Positions 12,025-23,889 of a stretch of 64,000 nucleotides of DNA are shown piece after piece (within the stretch, counting starts at the first letter, position 1; each line of letters starts with the position of its first letter). The notes beneath the pieces are model-generated. The model ran no database searches, had not been told where the DNA came from, and was given only the letters and a program-made list of their open reading frames with translations. Source of the DNA: Trematomus loennbergii (taxonomy: Eukaryota; Chordata; Actinopteri; Perciformes; Nototheniidae); assembly GCA_012861695.1 (NCBI GenBank), contig JAAOOA010000086.1:8884385-8948384 (forward strand), given 5' to 3'. The translations under genes and the position numbers were made by a program.

Positions 12025-12822
12025 TCTTGATTACCCAACTGTGTTAGACTAATGAACATCTGTCAAAAGGATAAAACAGGGATTTTCATTAAAGCGAGCC
12101 TTACAATATCTGTATGCCTGGTGCAAACTGTAAACTCAAGCTTCCGGTGGTATTCCATGACCTTCAGGATATCTAAGTAAGTCAACCTTGGAATCATAAT
12201 TTTGATGACATTTATCTGTTCCCATGATCATGAATGAACCACACGCTCAATATTTAGTTAGCTGAAGCTTGGCAAACATTCACTTTCTTTAAAGACTCTG
12301 TGGTCTCTGCAACAAAATCCCAGCATGCACAGAACATACCAAGGGTGTGTTCTATTGACTAAAAATTCAACTTTTCATCCCTGAAAGTGTGTGGTACAGT
12401 AGTTGTTCCTTTAAAAATAACCTCCCAATGTCCTTTTCACTTCTTAACAACGCCACCTATTCTCTAAACATGAATGGCTGTTTCCATTTTTATTTTAAAA
12501 GGCATTAAGTCAATGTATCCCTTTGAAACCTTAAACCAAGTTAGTGAACACTTGATTTTTCTCCATTCAAATTTGATAACATCACATCCAAAGTAAAGTA
12601 CTCCTATGATGCAAAACTTTTATCCTGCCCCTTGCTATGGCGCATGTTTTTCTATGTTTCTTACAGCAGTCGGGTTTCACATGATTTGCATGTTTCGTGA
12701 ATTGGACCATTTGTTGTGCTGTACTATTGCTGAAGATCCATGCAGTTCAGACGTTGTAGTTTCTTCTCTCGCAGCTGAATTGAGGATTTATTTGTAATAA
12801 GTGAGTTATGCAATCGAGAGCC
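12025..12822. other. Intronic sequence, nothing recognised
   Basis: No exon, RNA gene or transposon terminus could be supported in this part of the grin2d intron. Confidence 0.45.
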
Positions 12823-13504
12823 TTAAATGTCCCATCTCATGGCCATTTCTACTGATCATAATTCCATTGTTGAGGTATACTAAAATAGATTTATATTGTG
12901 CAATTTTCCAAAATCTCATTGGTTTCTCATACAGCATCTCTGTATAGTATGTGTATTCACTCTCTGTCCTAAACGGCTTGTTGGAGCTCCTGCCCCCCAG
13001 TGGCCGTCTGCGAGACAGCGAGACACAGCGAAACCATCCCGAACACACACACACACCCGCAGCCTGGCTGGGAGTTTGTGTGTGTCTCAGGGTGGAGAAA
13101 TCGGCGGAGCTGCAGCTGAGAAAAGATTGAGTGTGAGGAAGTGCGCGGATTGGTCAATTTGGACCAATCCACGGACTTAACGTAATGGCTCCGCGGACGT
13201 AACGTAACGGCTCCACGGATTGGTCCATTTTGACCAATCCACGGAGGGGTCGTCGTTACGTCACTTGGTTCCCAGAAGAAAAAAATTGAAAAAGAAAATC
13301 TGGGGCAGCATGGACAGGTCTTTTCTGTGTTAGAGTTTTACTCGCTACAGAGTGTACTTTGAGGGTTTGTGACTTTGCAGACCGTTTACATCAGGGGTGG
13401 GGAACCTACGGCCCGCGAGACCATTTGGTACGGCCCTCGAGGTAATTTATAAACACACGCAAAAAAGAAAAAATGTTAAGAAATCTAGACCGCAAAAAAT
13501 TAAA

Positions 13505-15291
13505 CAAATCAAATCAAATCAAATCAAATCAGGTTTTATTTATATAGCACATTTAAAAGCGATTTTTGGTCGAGCCAAAGTGCTGTACATGTAATAAAAA
13601 CACATTACTACAATCACAATAAACGACAATAAATTACAACAGATATATCTTAAAAACAAAATAAAAAAAAACACACGGAAAAGTCAGGAGTCGTGCTCCG
13701 CTCTAACTAGAAAGCCAGAGAGAAGAAGTGTGTTTTTAGTTTAGATTTAAAAACCCCTAGGGTCTGGGCCGACCTCACATGGAGGGGCAGAGTGTTCCAG
13801 AGCCTAGGGCCAGCTGCTGCGAAGGCTCGGTGCCCTCGGGTTTTTAGCCTGGTCTTGGGCACTACCAGCAGCAGCTGGTCAGCAGACCTTAAAGCTCTGG
13901 CTGGGGTGTAGCGCTGGAGCAGTTCAGCTATATAGGCCGGAGCCAGCCCATTTAGTGCTTTAAAAACAAATAAAAGGATTTTAAAATCAATTCTGAACCG
14001 AACTGGAAGCCAGTGTAGTGAGGCCAGAATAGGGGTGATGTGGTCACGCTTTTTGTGGCCAGTCAGCAAACGTGCAGCAGCGTTTTGGACTAGCTGTAAG
14101 CGTTTAATTGAGGCCTGGTCCATACCCACATACAGAGCGTTACAATAGTCCAGTCTCGAGGTTACAAAGGCGTTAATAACCCTTTCTAAGTCATTAAAAG
14201 ATAAATACGACTTGGTTTTGGCCAATAGTCTTATTTTAAAAAAGCAGGATTTTACTACGGTGCTGACCTGCTTGTCGAATTTAAAAGTGCTAGTGAAGGT
14301 CACTCCAAGGTTCATGACCGAGGGGAGGATGTTTTTTTGATAGAGCCCAGAATATCAACCGGAGAGGCTGGAGGTTGCGGTCCAAAAAAGATGACCTCAG
14401 TCTTGCTCTCGTTGAGGTTGAGAAGTTTTTGCTCAGCCAGGATTTTATCTCTGCTAAGCAGTCCATCAACTGCTGTAGTGAGTTTGACATTTGCTTTGAG
14501 AGGCAGATAGATCTGTACATCGTCGGCGTAGCAGTGGAAGGGAATGTTATGTTTTGTGAGAATTGAACCTAGGGGCAGTATGTACAGTAGAAAAAGGATG
14601 GGGCCCAGAATCGAGCCTTGGGGAACCCCACAGGTAAGAGGGGCTTTGGCAGAGGAGAAGGCACCTAGCTGTACGAGAAGCTACGGTCTGTCAGGTAGGA
14701 CCTGAACCATGCAAGGGCAGAGCCTGTGATGCCAGCGGACTGTTCAAGCCGTGACAGCAGGATGCTATGGTCCACAGTGTCAAAGGCAGCTGTCAGGTCT
14801 AACAGCACCAAGACAGCTGGGCTACCTGAGTCGGCGGCTAGGAGCAGATCATTAAAAACTCTTAAAAGGGCTGTTTCAGTGCTGTGCATGGGTTTGAAGC
14901 CAGACTGAAACTTTTCATGGATTCCATGGATGGTTAAAAAAGACTGCAGCTGGGCGTAGACTACTCGCTCCAGGGCTTTTGATAAAAAAGGTAGCTGGGA
15001 GATGGGCCTAAAATTTGCGAGAATGGAGGGGTCGAGATTTTTCTTTTTAAGGAGTGGCTTAACCACGGCATGTTTGAAGGCAGCTGGGACACATCCTGAG
15101 GTAAGAGAGGTGTTTAAAAGTAATAAAATACTTGCTCCAACTGAATCAAAAACATCTCTGAGAAGGCGAGAGGGAATGCTGTCTGAGGTGCAGTTTGTCG
15201 GCCGCAGGTGCTTGACTACATCCGAGAGAGAAGAGAGGGATACAGGCTCAAAGTGGTCGAGGACAGCAGGGCGAGCCGACACAGGCGCCAT
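13505..15291 (-). mobile_element. L2-clade LINE, 5'-truncated, frameshifted
   Basis: Read on the minus strand it encodes reverse transcriptase: NFRPISQLPFLSKALERVV (near 15010), the [16 protein letters not shown] palm motif A, then the catalytic YADD codons at 14519-14530. A thumb and C-terminal region follow, with LDYCNALYVG and AAGPRLWNTLPLHVRSAQTL (14315-13707). Frame breaks near 14665 and 14330 make it inactive. The 3' end is the typical L2 terminus (GTGCTATATAAATAAAACC) followed by a short (TTTGA)n-like tail at 13505-13530. The 5' endonuclease part is missing. Confidence 0.9.
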
Positions 15292-15857
15292 CTTGAATCA
15301 CGTCACGTGAAAACAAGCGAGTGCCTGTTTTTCCTGGGTTAGGTCAGGGTCCTTGAACACAACACGAGCCTAACGTGTCATCACGTGGTATTATGTCCCG
15401 TCTGACAGGGGTGCAGTTCTGCAGGGAGCACCAGAACGCCGCCCCGGGCCGGGACTTCACAAATTGCAGTACCCATAAGGAGCCGTACACATACCGCAGT
15501 TTTTGCGTGGCTGTGTCTTTAGTTGAAAGCCCAGTGGCGATCTGTTCATCTGTCATACTGATCATACAGTCAATAACTTTGTTGTTATTAGCATCTGGTT
15601 AGCTAGCTATGCTAACGAATATAAGAAGCTTTTTCTCCAACCAGTGAGGTAAAGGCACATCTTTATATGATCATTATAGTTATAAAAAATAAGAGAATAA
15701 AGTAAACGGGTATAAAATACTATATGACAGTAAAAAAAAGTTATTAATAAACAAGAATACAGTTTATAAGGGGAGTGATTTGTAAAATATCCATAAAGAA
15801 AATCTGCTTACAGTTCTGTTTCATATGGGTGTTGAGAGATGTATCCCCTATTACTTA

Positions 15858-15920
15858 TAAAGCGACCTTGGGTCCCTTGAAAGGCGCTATATAAATGCAA
15901 ACTATTATTATTATTATCAT
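15858..15920 (+). mobile_element. Retroposon 3' tail (GGCGCTATATAAAT + ATT repeats)
   Basis: The words AGCGACCTTGGGT, GGCGCTATATAAATGCAA and (ATT)n are the conserved end shared by fish L2-type LINEs and the SINEs they mobilise. The body upstream is not distinguishable. It sits inside the hAT element at 13392-16334. Confidence 0.65.
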
Positions 15921-16409
15921 AGATCTCCTAATGTTGCTCTCAAAGTGCACCAGATTGATGCTTTTAACTTCAACATTTAAAAAAAATCTTCCCGGGGGAG
16001 CATGCCCCCCGGACCCCCCTAGAGGAGGTTAGGTCTCCCCCCCTCCACTTAAATCATGTCCACATGAATAAGAACCAAATACATTTGCACACATCTTGTG
16101 ACCATATCTTTCTGTTTTGGGGGTCATGCCACACCGTGCACGTGCATGCATACGCGAGTCATGGTAAGATATCTGGATTAAGAGGTTGCTTTTTCTTTGC
16201 ACAGCATGAAAGAAAGGCCAAATTAATGGGCTGTGATTTTAGTATTTTTAAGCAGAGGTCAATAATTTGTACGCCCTCGGAGGGTGTTGACAAATTGAGA
16301 TGGCCCTTGAGAGGAAAAAGGTTCCCCACCCCTGGTTTACATGCAGAAAAACCTTCATAACCCACAAGGGACGGGTAATAACCGGAAAAGCATGACATGG
16401 GCCCTTTAA

Positions 16410-18824
16410 AGCTTCTGAAAACCGAACCATATTACTTTAAACATGCATCAGGATGAGTGTGAGAATAAACTCAATTTGTGCACCTCTATGATTTTCCTGA
16501 AGCAGCACACAGTAATACTCAACGACCACCTGCTCTGTACATGATGTATTCCCCACTGCAGGAGATGACCTGATTTAACCGCGGGCATCATTACATTTTC
16601 ATCTGATCTAATCTAAATAGACTGACCAAGTGAGTCCAGGTGAAAGGTGGAATCCTTTATTGATTTGAACTATTAAATCCACCTCAGTCATGATGGGAAG
16701 CATAGGGAAGGCAGGTTTGAAAGGAGTTCTACACTTTGTTAAGACAGTTCAGCAATACAAGGCAAGGATACTTGTACTTTTGTAACTTTATTGCATCAGA
16801 AATCCAAACCAGGTTAAGGATTACAAACTGTGAAATAAGTGTGTACTGCTTCAATTCCTAAACTTGACTAGTTGTGCTACATTTGGAGACATAATATGCC
16901 CACTTCGCTCTAGGATCTGACTCTTTTTGCATCATCCCGTGTGGGTATTGCCACATCACTCTCTGTGTACTGACCATCTTGAATCCATTGCCAAGCAGGA
17001 TTCCTTCCAGCATAGCAATGGATTATGAATGCATCTGATTTCTAAGATTGTGAAATTGTCATGCCCGAGAGAGAAGCACACCTTCACTATCAGGCAGAAC
17101 GTCACGGTGCATTGTGGAACACTGATGTTCTGTCCTAAGAATTGGAATAGAAACTTAGCTGATGTAACCGAAGTAGATGGGTCTTTCTGAGGAGAACTGT
17201 CACCCTGGAAATGCAACCTTTCTTTTAATGAACAGGTTTACATTTATTCTGACTAAAACCTAATGTGCCTTGTACAAGTATAAAGCACATAATACAACGT
17301 CCTCGAAGACCACAAAGTCTTATACTGTACATGCCTGGGATCGGAAACTTCTATAAATAAATCCAAAATCCTGCATAATGTCAAACCCTACCTTTACAGT
17401 ACAATACAGTATGTATTATATTGATGGAGAAAAATGTCAACTTTTCTGAAGTTGGGGTTTATGCCTGATCTCCATTATGAGCACCATGACAGTAATAAAA
17501 ACAAATATGACAACTCTAGTTTTGAGTTTTTTTGCTATTACAACCAACATGAAGGTGCTTAATCCTACACTTTGTCTGAATGAGCTTGTCACCGCTCTGT
17601 TACAGTATGATAGAAGGACGATACAATTCACACACTCATTAGCAACATTCATGCTCCACCCAGCCAATCTGCTCCAACCAACACACTTTTTGGTCTTAGC
17701 TATAGTATGAAAGTATCCATTTGACAGACCCAGCCAAAAACAAGCATCCGATTTCTAAAGTGACGTCACCGTTGCTTTTCTGAAAAGTAAAATAACATTT
17801 AACTCAGGCTCCTGAGCACAATACCTTATAAAAAAAGACTTGGTTTACTAAATATTTTATGACTTATCTGGTTGATGAGCATCGCCTAAACACAACATTA
17901 CAATGCACAATAGATTACAGGGGGGTGCAAACGATACACCAGCTGTGTCCTCCGGATTCCTACAAATAATACATATTTCAAATACACATGAATCCCTGCC
18001 TCCCCTCCATGGTATATTACAGTAAGTCTGATCTGTGCTGCAGTGTTTATGACTGCAGATAGATCCTCCAGAGAGCCTTTTTAGACACTAAAGAAATGAT
18101 GCCTATGATGTGGAACAGTAGTTTTTGTGAACGCATTAAACAAACGATATGCTCAATACGATGGGAGCAAAGTCTTACCCCACTGCACCGCCTACAGCTC
18201 TTTCAGGTCACATGTGAAATCAGATTTAACTTTGATAACTGACTCAACACATCGTAACACAAGAAGTTATTTTTGGACCAGAGAATGTACCATACCAGCA
18301 CCATTTTCCAAGTGACAGTATAGCAATATAGTACAACTGAGAACCCCCTGATTACTTTTCTGAGGACACCTGTGAAGAGGACAGAATTGGTGTTACCTCA
18401 TATTTATGCCAGCGCACTTTTGAACTCTCTTCAACTGTCCTTCCCCACTTCATGTCCTGCCCCACCAGACTGTTTGAAGTGGAAATGCAGTACATTTTGG
18501 AAGCATTGAAATGCTTTATACATTTGGGATCATTAGAATGTGCGATCATTGGACCTTGCTATCATTTGACCCTTATAGGGACTTAAGCAGCAACTGTTAT
18601 TTTACATTATAAATGTCTATTTAGTTGTATAAGATGTAAGAAGTGCCTGGTGTTGTTTTTTCTGCAGCGGTTTACAAATAAGAGCTGATTTAACAGCCAT
18701 ATTAAAAAGCAGTGCCTTTGAAATAGTCTCTTTCTGTGTGAAAGCTTTTTGCAGATCAAAGTCTGATCTATTATTAAATTGTGCTGAGACAGACAGCAAG
18801 AGAGTGTGCTAATATTTATTTATT
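16410..18824. other. Intronic sequence, nothing recognised
   Basis: No exon or transposon end could be supported. Short open frames at 16956-17216, 17437-17710 and 18127-18549 lack splice-site context and family motifs. Confidence 0.45.
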
Positions 18825-19729
18825 AGTTTGAAGCAAACTTGAAACATAAATAATTTTGAAGAACTTGATGTTCAGGGTTGTACTGAACTCCTGCTTACAT
18901 TAGTTAATTGGCCCAAAATGCTAAATGTATGTTTCACTATCAGTTACTCATTTATGAATCTCTATGAACAGATTCTGTAGGACAATATTTTGGGATCGGA
19001 ATCGTTCTGTCTTCCATTTGTAGTTGGAGTAGTATTGACCACTCATCTTTGAGACAGTTTTGGCGGATGGCATTTGCCAAAATGCAATCTGGAAACACAT
19101 CTGCTATCTTCTGACAATTATTTAGCAAGTTTGATTCAAACTGGCTTGTGAAACAACAGGCATTGTCTCTCAACTCTTCTCCATTCTCTGTCTCAAGTTG
19201 CTAATTAGACTGTTAACAATGAGCAGCGCATGTAAGTACAAAAAATGGACCAGATATCTGCCAGATTGGAACCTTACTTATATTGTTTGTTGCCCCCAGA
19301 GGGTTATTGTCATCAAACTGAAGCTGCATTCACGATGTGCAGTAAAATGACTTTGCGCTGACGCTGCCATTGTATTCCTATGGAGAGGACAATGGCATCG
19401 ACTTGGCAAAAGTATCCTCTGCGTCATGCACCGCTCAAAATTGTCTCCGATGCTGTCCTGAAAGTTCAAATTATTTTCACTTTAACCTCGTTAAACATCT
19501 TTTTAAACGCCAAACCAATCAGACTGCATCTGTATATGGCGCCACAAGCGGTGAGCAAAAAACAAATGATGTATCAGGAACCAGCTGACTAGTAATTAAA
19601 TATATTATACAGGTTTACAAGATACCTTTCACAACTTTAAAATATTCACTGACTACCACCTAAGGTGCCAATCACACCAAGATGTGTCACCAGAAACAGG
19701 CTGCTAGCAAAATCATTGTTTTTTCTACA
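18825..19729. repeat. Tandem duplication, copy 1 (905 bp)
   Basis: This block and the next are direct neighbours and almost identical. They run from AGTTTGAAGCAAACTTGAAA to TTGTTTTTTCTACA. I count only a handful of substitutions plus a one-base indel near the start. It contains a CTGACGCTGCCATTGTATTC segment reminiscent of dispersed fish repeats. Apparent frames inside it appear twice only because of the duplication. Confidence 0.95.
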
Positions 19730-20635
19730 AGTTTGAAGCAAACTTGAAACATCAATACATTTTGAAGAACTTGATGTTCAGGGTTGTACTGAACTCCTGC
19801 TTACATTAGTTAATTGGCCCAAAATGCTAAATGTATGTTTCACTATCAGTTACTCATTTATGAATCTCTATGAACAGATTCTGTAGGACAATATTTTGGG
19901 ATCGGAATCGTTCTGTCTTCCATTTGTAGTTTGAGTAGTATTGACCACTCATCTTTGAGACAGTTTTGGCGGATGGCATTTGCCAAAATGCAATCTGGAA
20001 ACACATCTGCTATCTTCTGACAATTATTTAGCAAGTTTGATTCAAACTGGCTTGTGAAACAACAGGCATTGTCTCTCAACTCTTCTCCATTCTCTGTCTC
20101 AAGTTGCTAATTAGACTGTTAACAATGAGCAGCGCATGTAAGTACAAAAAATTGACCAGATATCTGCCAGATTGGAACCTTACTTATATTGTTTGTTGCC
20201 CCCAGAGGGTTATTGTCATCAAACTGAAGCTGCATTCACGATGTGCAGTAAAATGACTTTGCGCTGACGCTGCCATTGTATTCCTATGGAGAGGACAATG
20301 GCATCGACTTGGCAAAAGTATCCTCTGCGTCATGCACCGCTCAAAATTGTCTCCGATGCTGTCCTGAAAGTTCAAATTATTTTCACTTTAACCTCGTTAA
20401 ACATCTTTTTAAACGCCAAACCAATCAGACTGCATCTGTATATGGCGCCACAAGCGGTGAGCAAAAAACAAATGATGTATCAGGAACCAGCTGACTAGTA
20501 ATTAAATATATTATACAGGTTTACAAGATACCTTTCACAACTTTAAAATATTCACTGACTACCACCTAAGGTGCCAATCACACCAAGATGTGTCACCAGA
20601 AACAGGCTGCTAGCAAAATCATTGTTTTTTCTACA
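19730..20635. repeat. Tandem duplication, copy 2 (906 bp)
   Basis: This is the second unit of the head-to-tail duplication. It follows the first with no spacer, and the sequence after it (GTACAGTGTATCTGG) differs from the start of the unit. The near identity shows the event is recent relative to the older repeats around it. Confidence 0.95.
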
Positions 20636-21558
20636 GTACAGTGTATCTGGACTCTCGCTGCGTGTTTCTCTATCATGCTTTCAACTTTTCAGCAAAATGT
20701 TAAACTTAAGCCTTAAACCGCATTATTGTTGTGTTAATACTGATAGATGTGGTGGTTGCTAGCTAGCTAGTTAGCTGTTGCTAATGCACTTGGCTGTTTT
20801 TCCAATATGCTTTGAAAGCCAAGTCGCTTTTGTAGTGACCTACCAAAGGTTCCTTTTTTTAAGTAGATGACTAGCCTGATAATTAAAATATGTTAATTAC
20901 ATCAATTTAGAGTTTTTCAAAGGAATGCATGTTCTCCTGTTATCAATTTTGTTCATATACCTTCACTACTAGCATGACAGCAACACATGTATTTCCCTAA
21001 TGGCACAGTGTCCCAGTAACACCCAGCAATCCTGACAGCACACTCATCTTACTCAGTCTCTTATGATTTATACAAAAGCTAAAAGAGAGAAACCGATCTA
21101 ATGCTGATGAGTCAAGTTTTAAGGTGATAATACAATTTGGATTGCGCTCTTTAATCATGATTCATTACTTTCTGTGTGATCAAGTGCACACCCCTTACCC
21201 CAGAACATAATTTGCAGAAATTGTCTAATTCTACAGTGTCTATATCAGTGGACATGTAAAACCTTTCATTTTATTAAAAGTCACACTCCGAACTGCCAAG
21301 AAGAGTGTTCTTCTTTTTCCCATCAGCATTAAAATCTAAAGGAGAGGGGTCCATTCATTTCCCCCCATATGCTCAGCGCTATTAAGTTTGAGCCTGGTTG
21401 AATTTCCATTGTAACTGCCCTCATTCAAGCAGTGATGACTGTCTTCCACCCAGACTGTCTCTGTCTGCTGTATTTCCCTGGACCTTAGCACTGTCAGAAA
21501 AAGACCTTTGAAAATGTCCCAGCGTTTTTGACTTACATTGTTCTCTCTAATCCTGCAG
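20636..21558. other. Intron end with branch and acceptor region
   Basis: Unique-looking intronic DNA. GCTAGCTAGCTAG near 20757 is a short palindromic repeat. The last bases form a pyrimidine tract and TCCTGCAG, the acceptor of the downstream grin2d exon. Confidence 0.55.
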
Positions 21559-21699
21559 GCGCATTGCCAAAGGCGTCTCTGTGCTTACCCACGGGGCGAT
21601 GGCTCTGCGGCGGGACCAGGGGAGCAACAGCCGGGCGCAGTATGCTGGCAACTGCCAGACTGACGGCAACCAGACCCACAGAGTGCCAGACAGAATCAG
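21559..21699 (+). CDS. grin2d: Internal exon of NMDA receptor subunit GluN2 (GluN2D-like)
   Basis: This exon continues the amino-terminal domain of the GluN2 subunit. One base completes the arginine codon begun at 10546-10547, then 46 codons follow without a stop, and two bases remain before the donor AG|GTGAGAG, so both exons end in the same phase. The peptide starts RIAKGVSVLTHGAMALRRD and ends NQTHRVPDRI. In GluN2D and GluN2C this region has the pattern R(V/I)..GV.(V/I)L..GA.AL.RD followed by a cysteine and an NRTHR-like stretch; here NQTHR gives an N-glycosylation sequon (NQT). The cysteine in GNCQTDG probably takes part in the conserved disulphide of the domain, which is inferred from the family. 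The next exon should begin with a Y/F..N(I/V)TW motif. I did not find it in the 42 kb that follow. Confidence 0.87.
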
Positions 21700-23351
21700 G
21701 TGAGAGGGATAGAGAGGGGAGGACAGAGGGTGACTTTGAATTTCGTTGTCATTCGCTTCAGCTCCTGACATACAGCTGAGTGAGAGAGTAAACAGCTGAA
21801 CAGCACGGAAAAGCAAATAGTGGCCGACAGCTTCAGTGGAGGCTTCACATTCAGAGAGCTGAGTCATTCTGGCCTAGAAACAGCTGTTTTATTTCTATAG
21901 TGATGTTTTACAGGTTGAGCTCCACATGGTGGCTACAAATGGAAACAGATTTTTGTGTTGCTGTTCTTTTGCGTTAATGCAGAAGATTAAGCATGATCCA
22001 AAAAATTCTACAGAATTTCCAAGCCAACTTGGACCCAATGCCTCATACTGTCACGCTCTTGGCACCTCTATAGGATCCGTTTTATTTTTGTACAGGAAGT
22101 TTACATTTGGCAACACACAACACAACAAAACTATATATTGTGTTTGAGATTAAATGTATTGACAAATGACTGATGTGAAAAATGACTAACATTGTCCTTA
22201 AGTTTCACAAAGCACACGAACATTGAAGAAAGTCTGTTCTTACAGTAGATCCATTCACCACCATTTCTGACCGACCAACACAGATTGTCATACTATTAAC
22301 ATAACATCAGTAGCTCTGTGTGTCTAACAATGTTCTACATGTGTAAACAGTGGAACTAGTTGAAAGCCTGTTGCGTTAGATGCTGAAGATGCCATGGGGC
22401 ATTGACCAAACTTTAGTGTTTGATAATAACATGTGCTGTTTTCTTTACCACAAATGCACAATGGCAAATCGATTTTAAAAGCTGGTCACAAAAGAAGCTG
22501 TTTCAGAAGCTGTTTTATTTCAAGTATGTAGCCCATAGCTCTGTGTCCTTCAGAGGCTGAAGGCCAGGCTGAACCAGCTCCCCGCCTCCCATTTGATAGG
22601 ACTTTGTCCTTTGCTCATTTTCCCCAACATATACATATTTAAAGTCCCTCTGGGTAAAAGGGAATTTAAATATGTGCAGGAAAATGAGCAGAGGAGTCCA
22701 TCTTTTAATTGAATACTTGATTGACAGCTTCTGGGTTTTTCCACACAATCCCCTCTGGCGATTGACTGGAGGAGTCAGGTTTTTTCAGCAGCAAAGGGTT
22801 ACAGGAGCAGTCTGGTTACCTGCTGCTAGACTGGCTCTGGAGATTTGTTCTTGTTTACTATTACGGTCGTACTGTATACTGTAACTCTTGCAAAAAAAAT
22901 ATATTCAGGCGAGACGCCGTGTATATGCAGTTGCAGGGCACTTTTTACTTTGGGTTTTACAATTGAATTAGGAACCCTGGACTCAACAGATATAGTTAAA
23001 AAAGCCCTGGAGCAAGGCACTTGATCCCTCACTGCTTCATATGAACAGCTAAGAGAGAACGGCAAAGATGTTCTGGCTCTTAGACCTCGCAATTAACCGT
23101 AATTGAAGAGGCGTTCGGAAAACAAAAACCTTGCATGATAAGTGTAAAAGCAAAAGCAGGGCATTATGTGGGACTTAAATGTACATGTTTAAAGATGCAA
23201 CTGAATCAGAAATAGTTTTTTCGATTATAGCATCAGAGGTGATCTGGGTTCATATTTCTGAAGTTGTTTTACATAATAATTGTTGCAATGCCTTGCCATC
23301 GCCATTGCAACTGTAAATATGATAGATTTTACAATTCACAATAATTATACA
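21700..23351. other. Probable downstream grin2d intron, nothing else recognised
   Basis: It starts with the donor GTGAGAG. No further exon or transposon end is supported before the LTR at 23352. Confidence 0.5.
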
Positions 23352-23875
23352 TGTGGAGGAAACTTCTGTGTAGCAATGCATGGAGTCACCGACTCAGGAA
23401 GGAGACACGGTGAGAGTTGGAGCTTTGATGTCAAACACTGATGGGTTTATTCAGAGTATTCGGCCGGAGGATTCACATCACAAATCAAAGAGTCAGAGGT
23501 TCTGACTACACGGTAGAGTTGCCACGTCAATTCTGAAGAACCTCTCTCTATGCTAGACCTTTTAACAGGTTCACAGAGAGAAATCAACATCTCTGAAGGA
23601 GTAGACTAAACAGCTGGGAACACTGAACCACCTGCGTCCGACACTCATGGCCTCGAAGATTTCACATCTTAGAGTCCACAAACACCGATAAAGAAGTGCC
23701 TCAGCGTTCTCACAACAATTACCATTCGTGCCAGACAAGTTGACCGGTCACAAACTGGTGACAACAACACATATGGCACCAATGCCTTTCCTTAAAGGAG
23801 ATAACAGACGTCAGAGTAGATCATACAACGTCACAGAGCAAAAGGTTAGATATCTAGAAGAATTATTCCTTAACA
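23352..23875 (-). repeat. 3' LTR
   Basis: On the minus strand it begins TGTTAAGGAATAATTC and ends TTTCCTCCACA. It matches 30939-31460 over its full length apart from a few substitutions and one-base indels. Confidence 0.9.
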
Positions 23876-23876
23876 G

Positions 23877-23889
23877 TTCCTCTCTTTTT
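23877..23889 (-). promoter_or_regulatory. Polypurine tract of the LTR element
   Basis: On the minus strand AAAAAGAGAGGAA lies one base before the 3' LTR start. This is the expected position for the primer of plus-strand DNA synthesis. Confidence 0.75.

Larger units (their letters stand above)
13392..16334. mobile_element. hAT element (2943 bp) with perfect 8-bp TSD, containing an L2 LINE
   Basis: The left end is CAGGGGTGGGGAACCT and the right end AGGTTCCCCACCCCTG, a perfect 16-bp inverted repeat. The direct repeat GTTTACAT lies on both sides (13384-13391 and 16335-16342). An L2-type LINE (13505-15291) occupies most of the left half. The remaining interior has no long transposase frame. It contains a 15457-15510 segment that recurs at 57907-57961, and a 15575-15630 segment that recurs at 62795-62850. 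Confidence 0.92.
12827..16405. mobile_element. TTAA-flanked element split by a hAT insertion
   Basis: The left end follows TTAA at 12823-12826 and reads GTCCCATCTCATGG. The right end reads AGCATGACATGGGCCCT and is followed by TTAA at 16406-16409. The two termini are inverted copies with about 12 of 16 bases matching. The interior includes a GC-rich block (12960-13260) with repeated GGATTGGTC/GACCAATCC words. A 2943-bp hAT is inserted at GTTTACAT, so the original element was only about 630 bp. No transposase is encoded. Confidence 0.75.
10548..21558 (+). other. Intron of grin2d (11 kb) loaded with nested transposons
   Basis: The intron is bounded by GTAAG at 10548 and TCCTGCAG ending at 21558. 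The split codon is completed as AG|G, so the reading frame is kept. It contains a TTAA MITE with an inserted palindromic element, a three-layer TTAA-element/hAT/L2 nest and a 906-bp tandem duplication. Confidence 0.8.

Noticed and set aside
18952..20498. Repeated small ORFs as a duplicated gene
   Set aside because: The frames recur only because the 906-bp block is duplicated. They are short, run on both strands and lack motifs.
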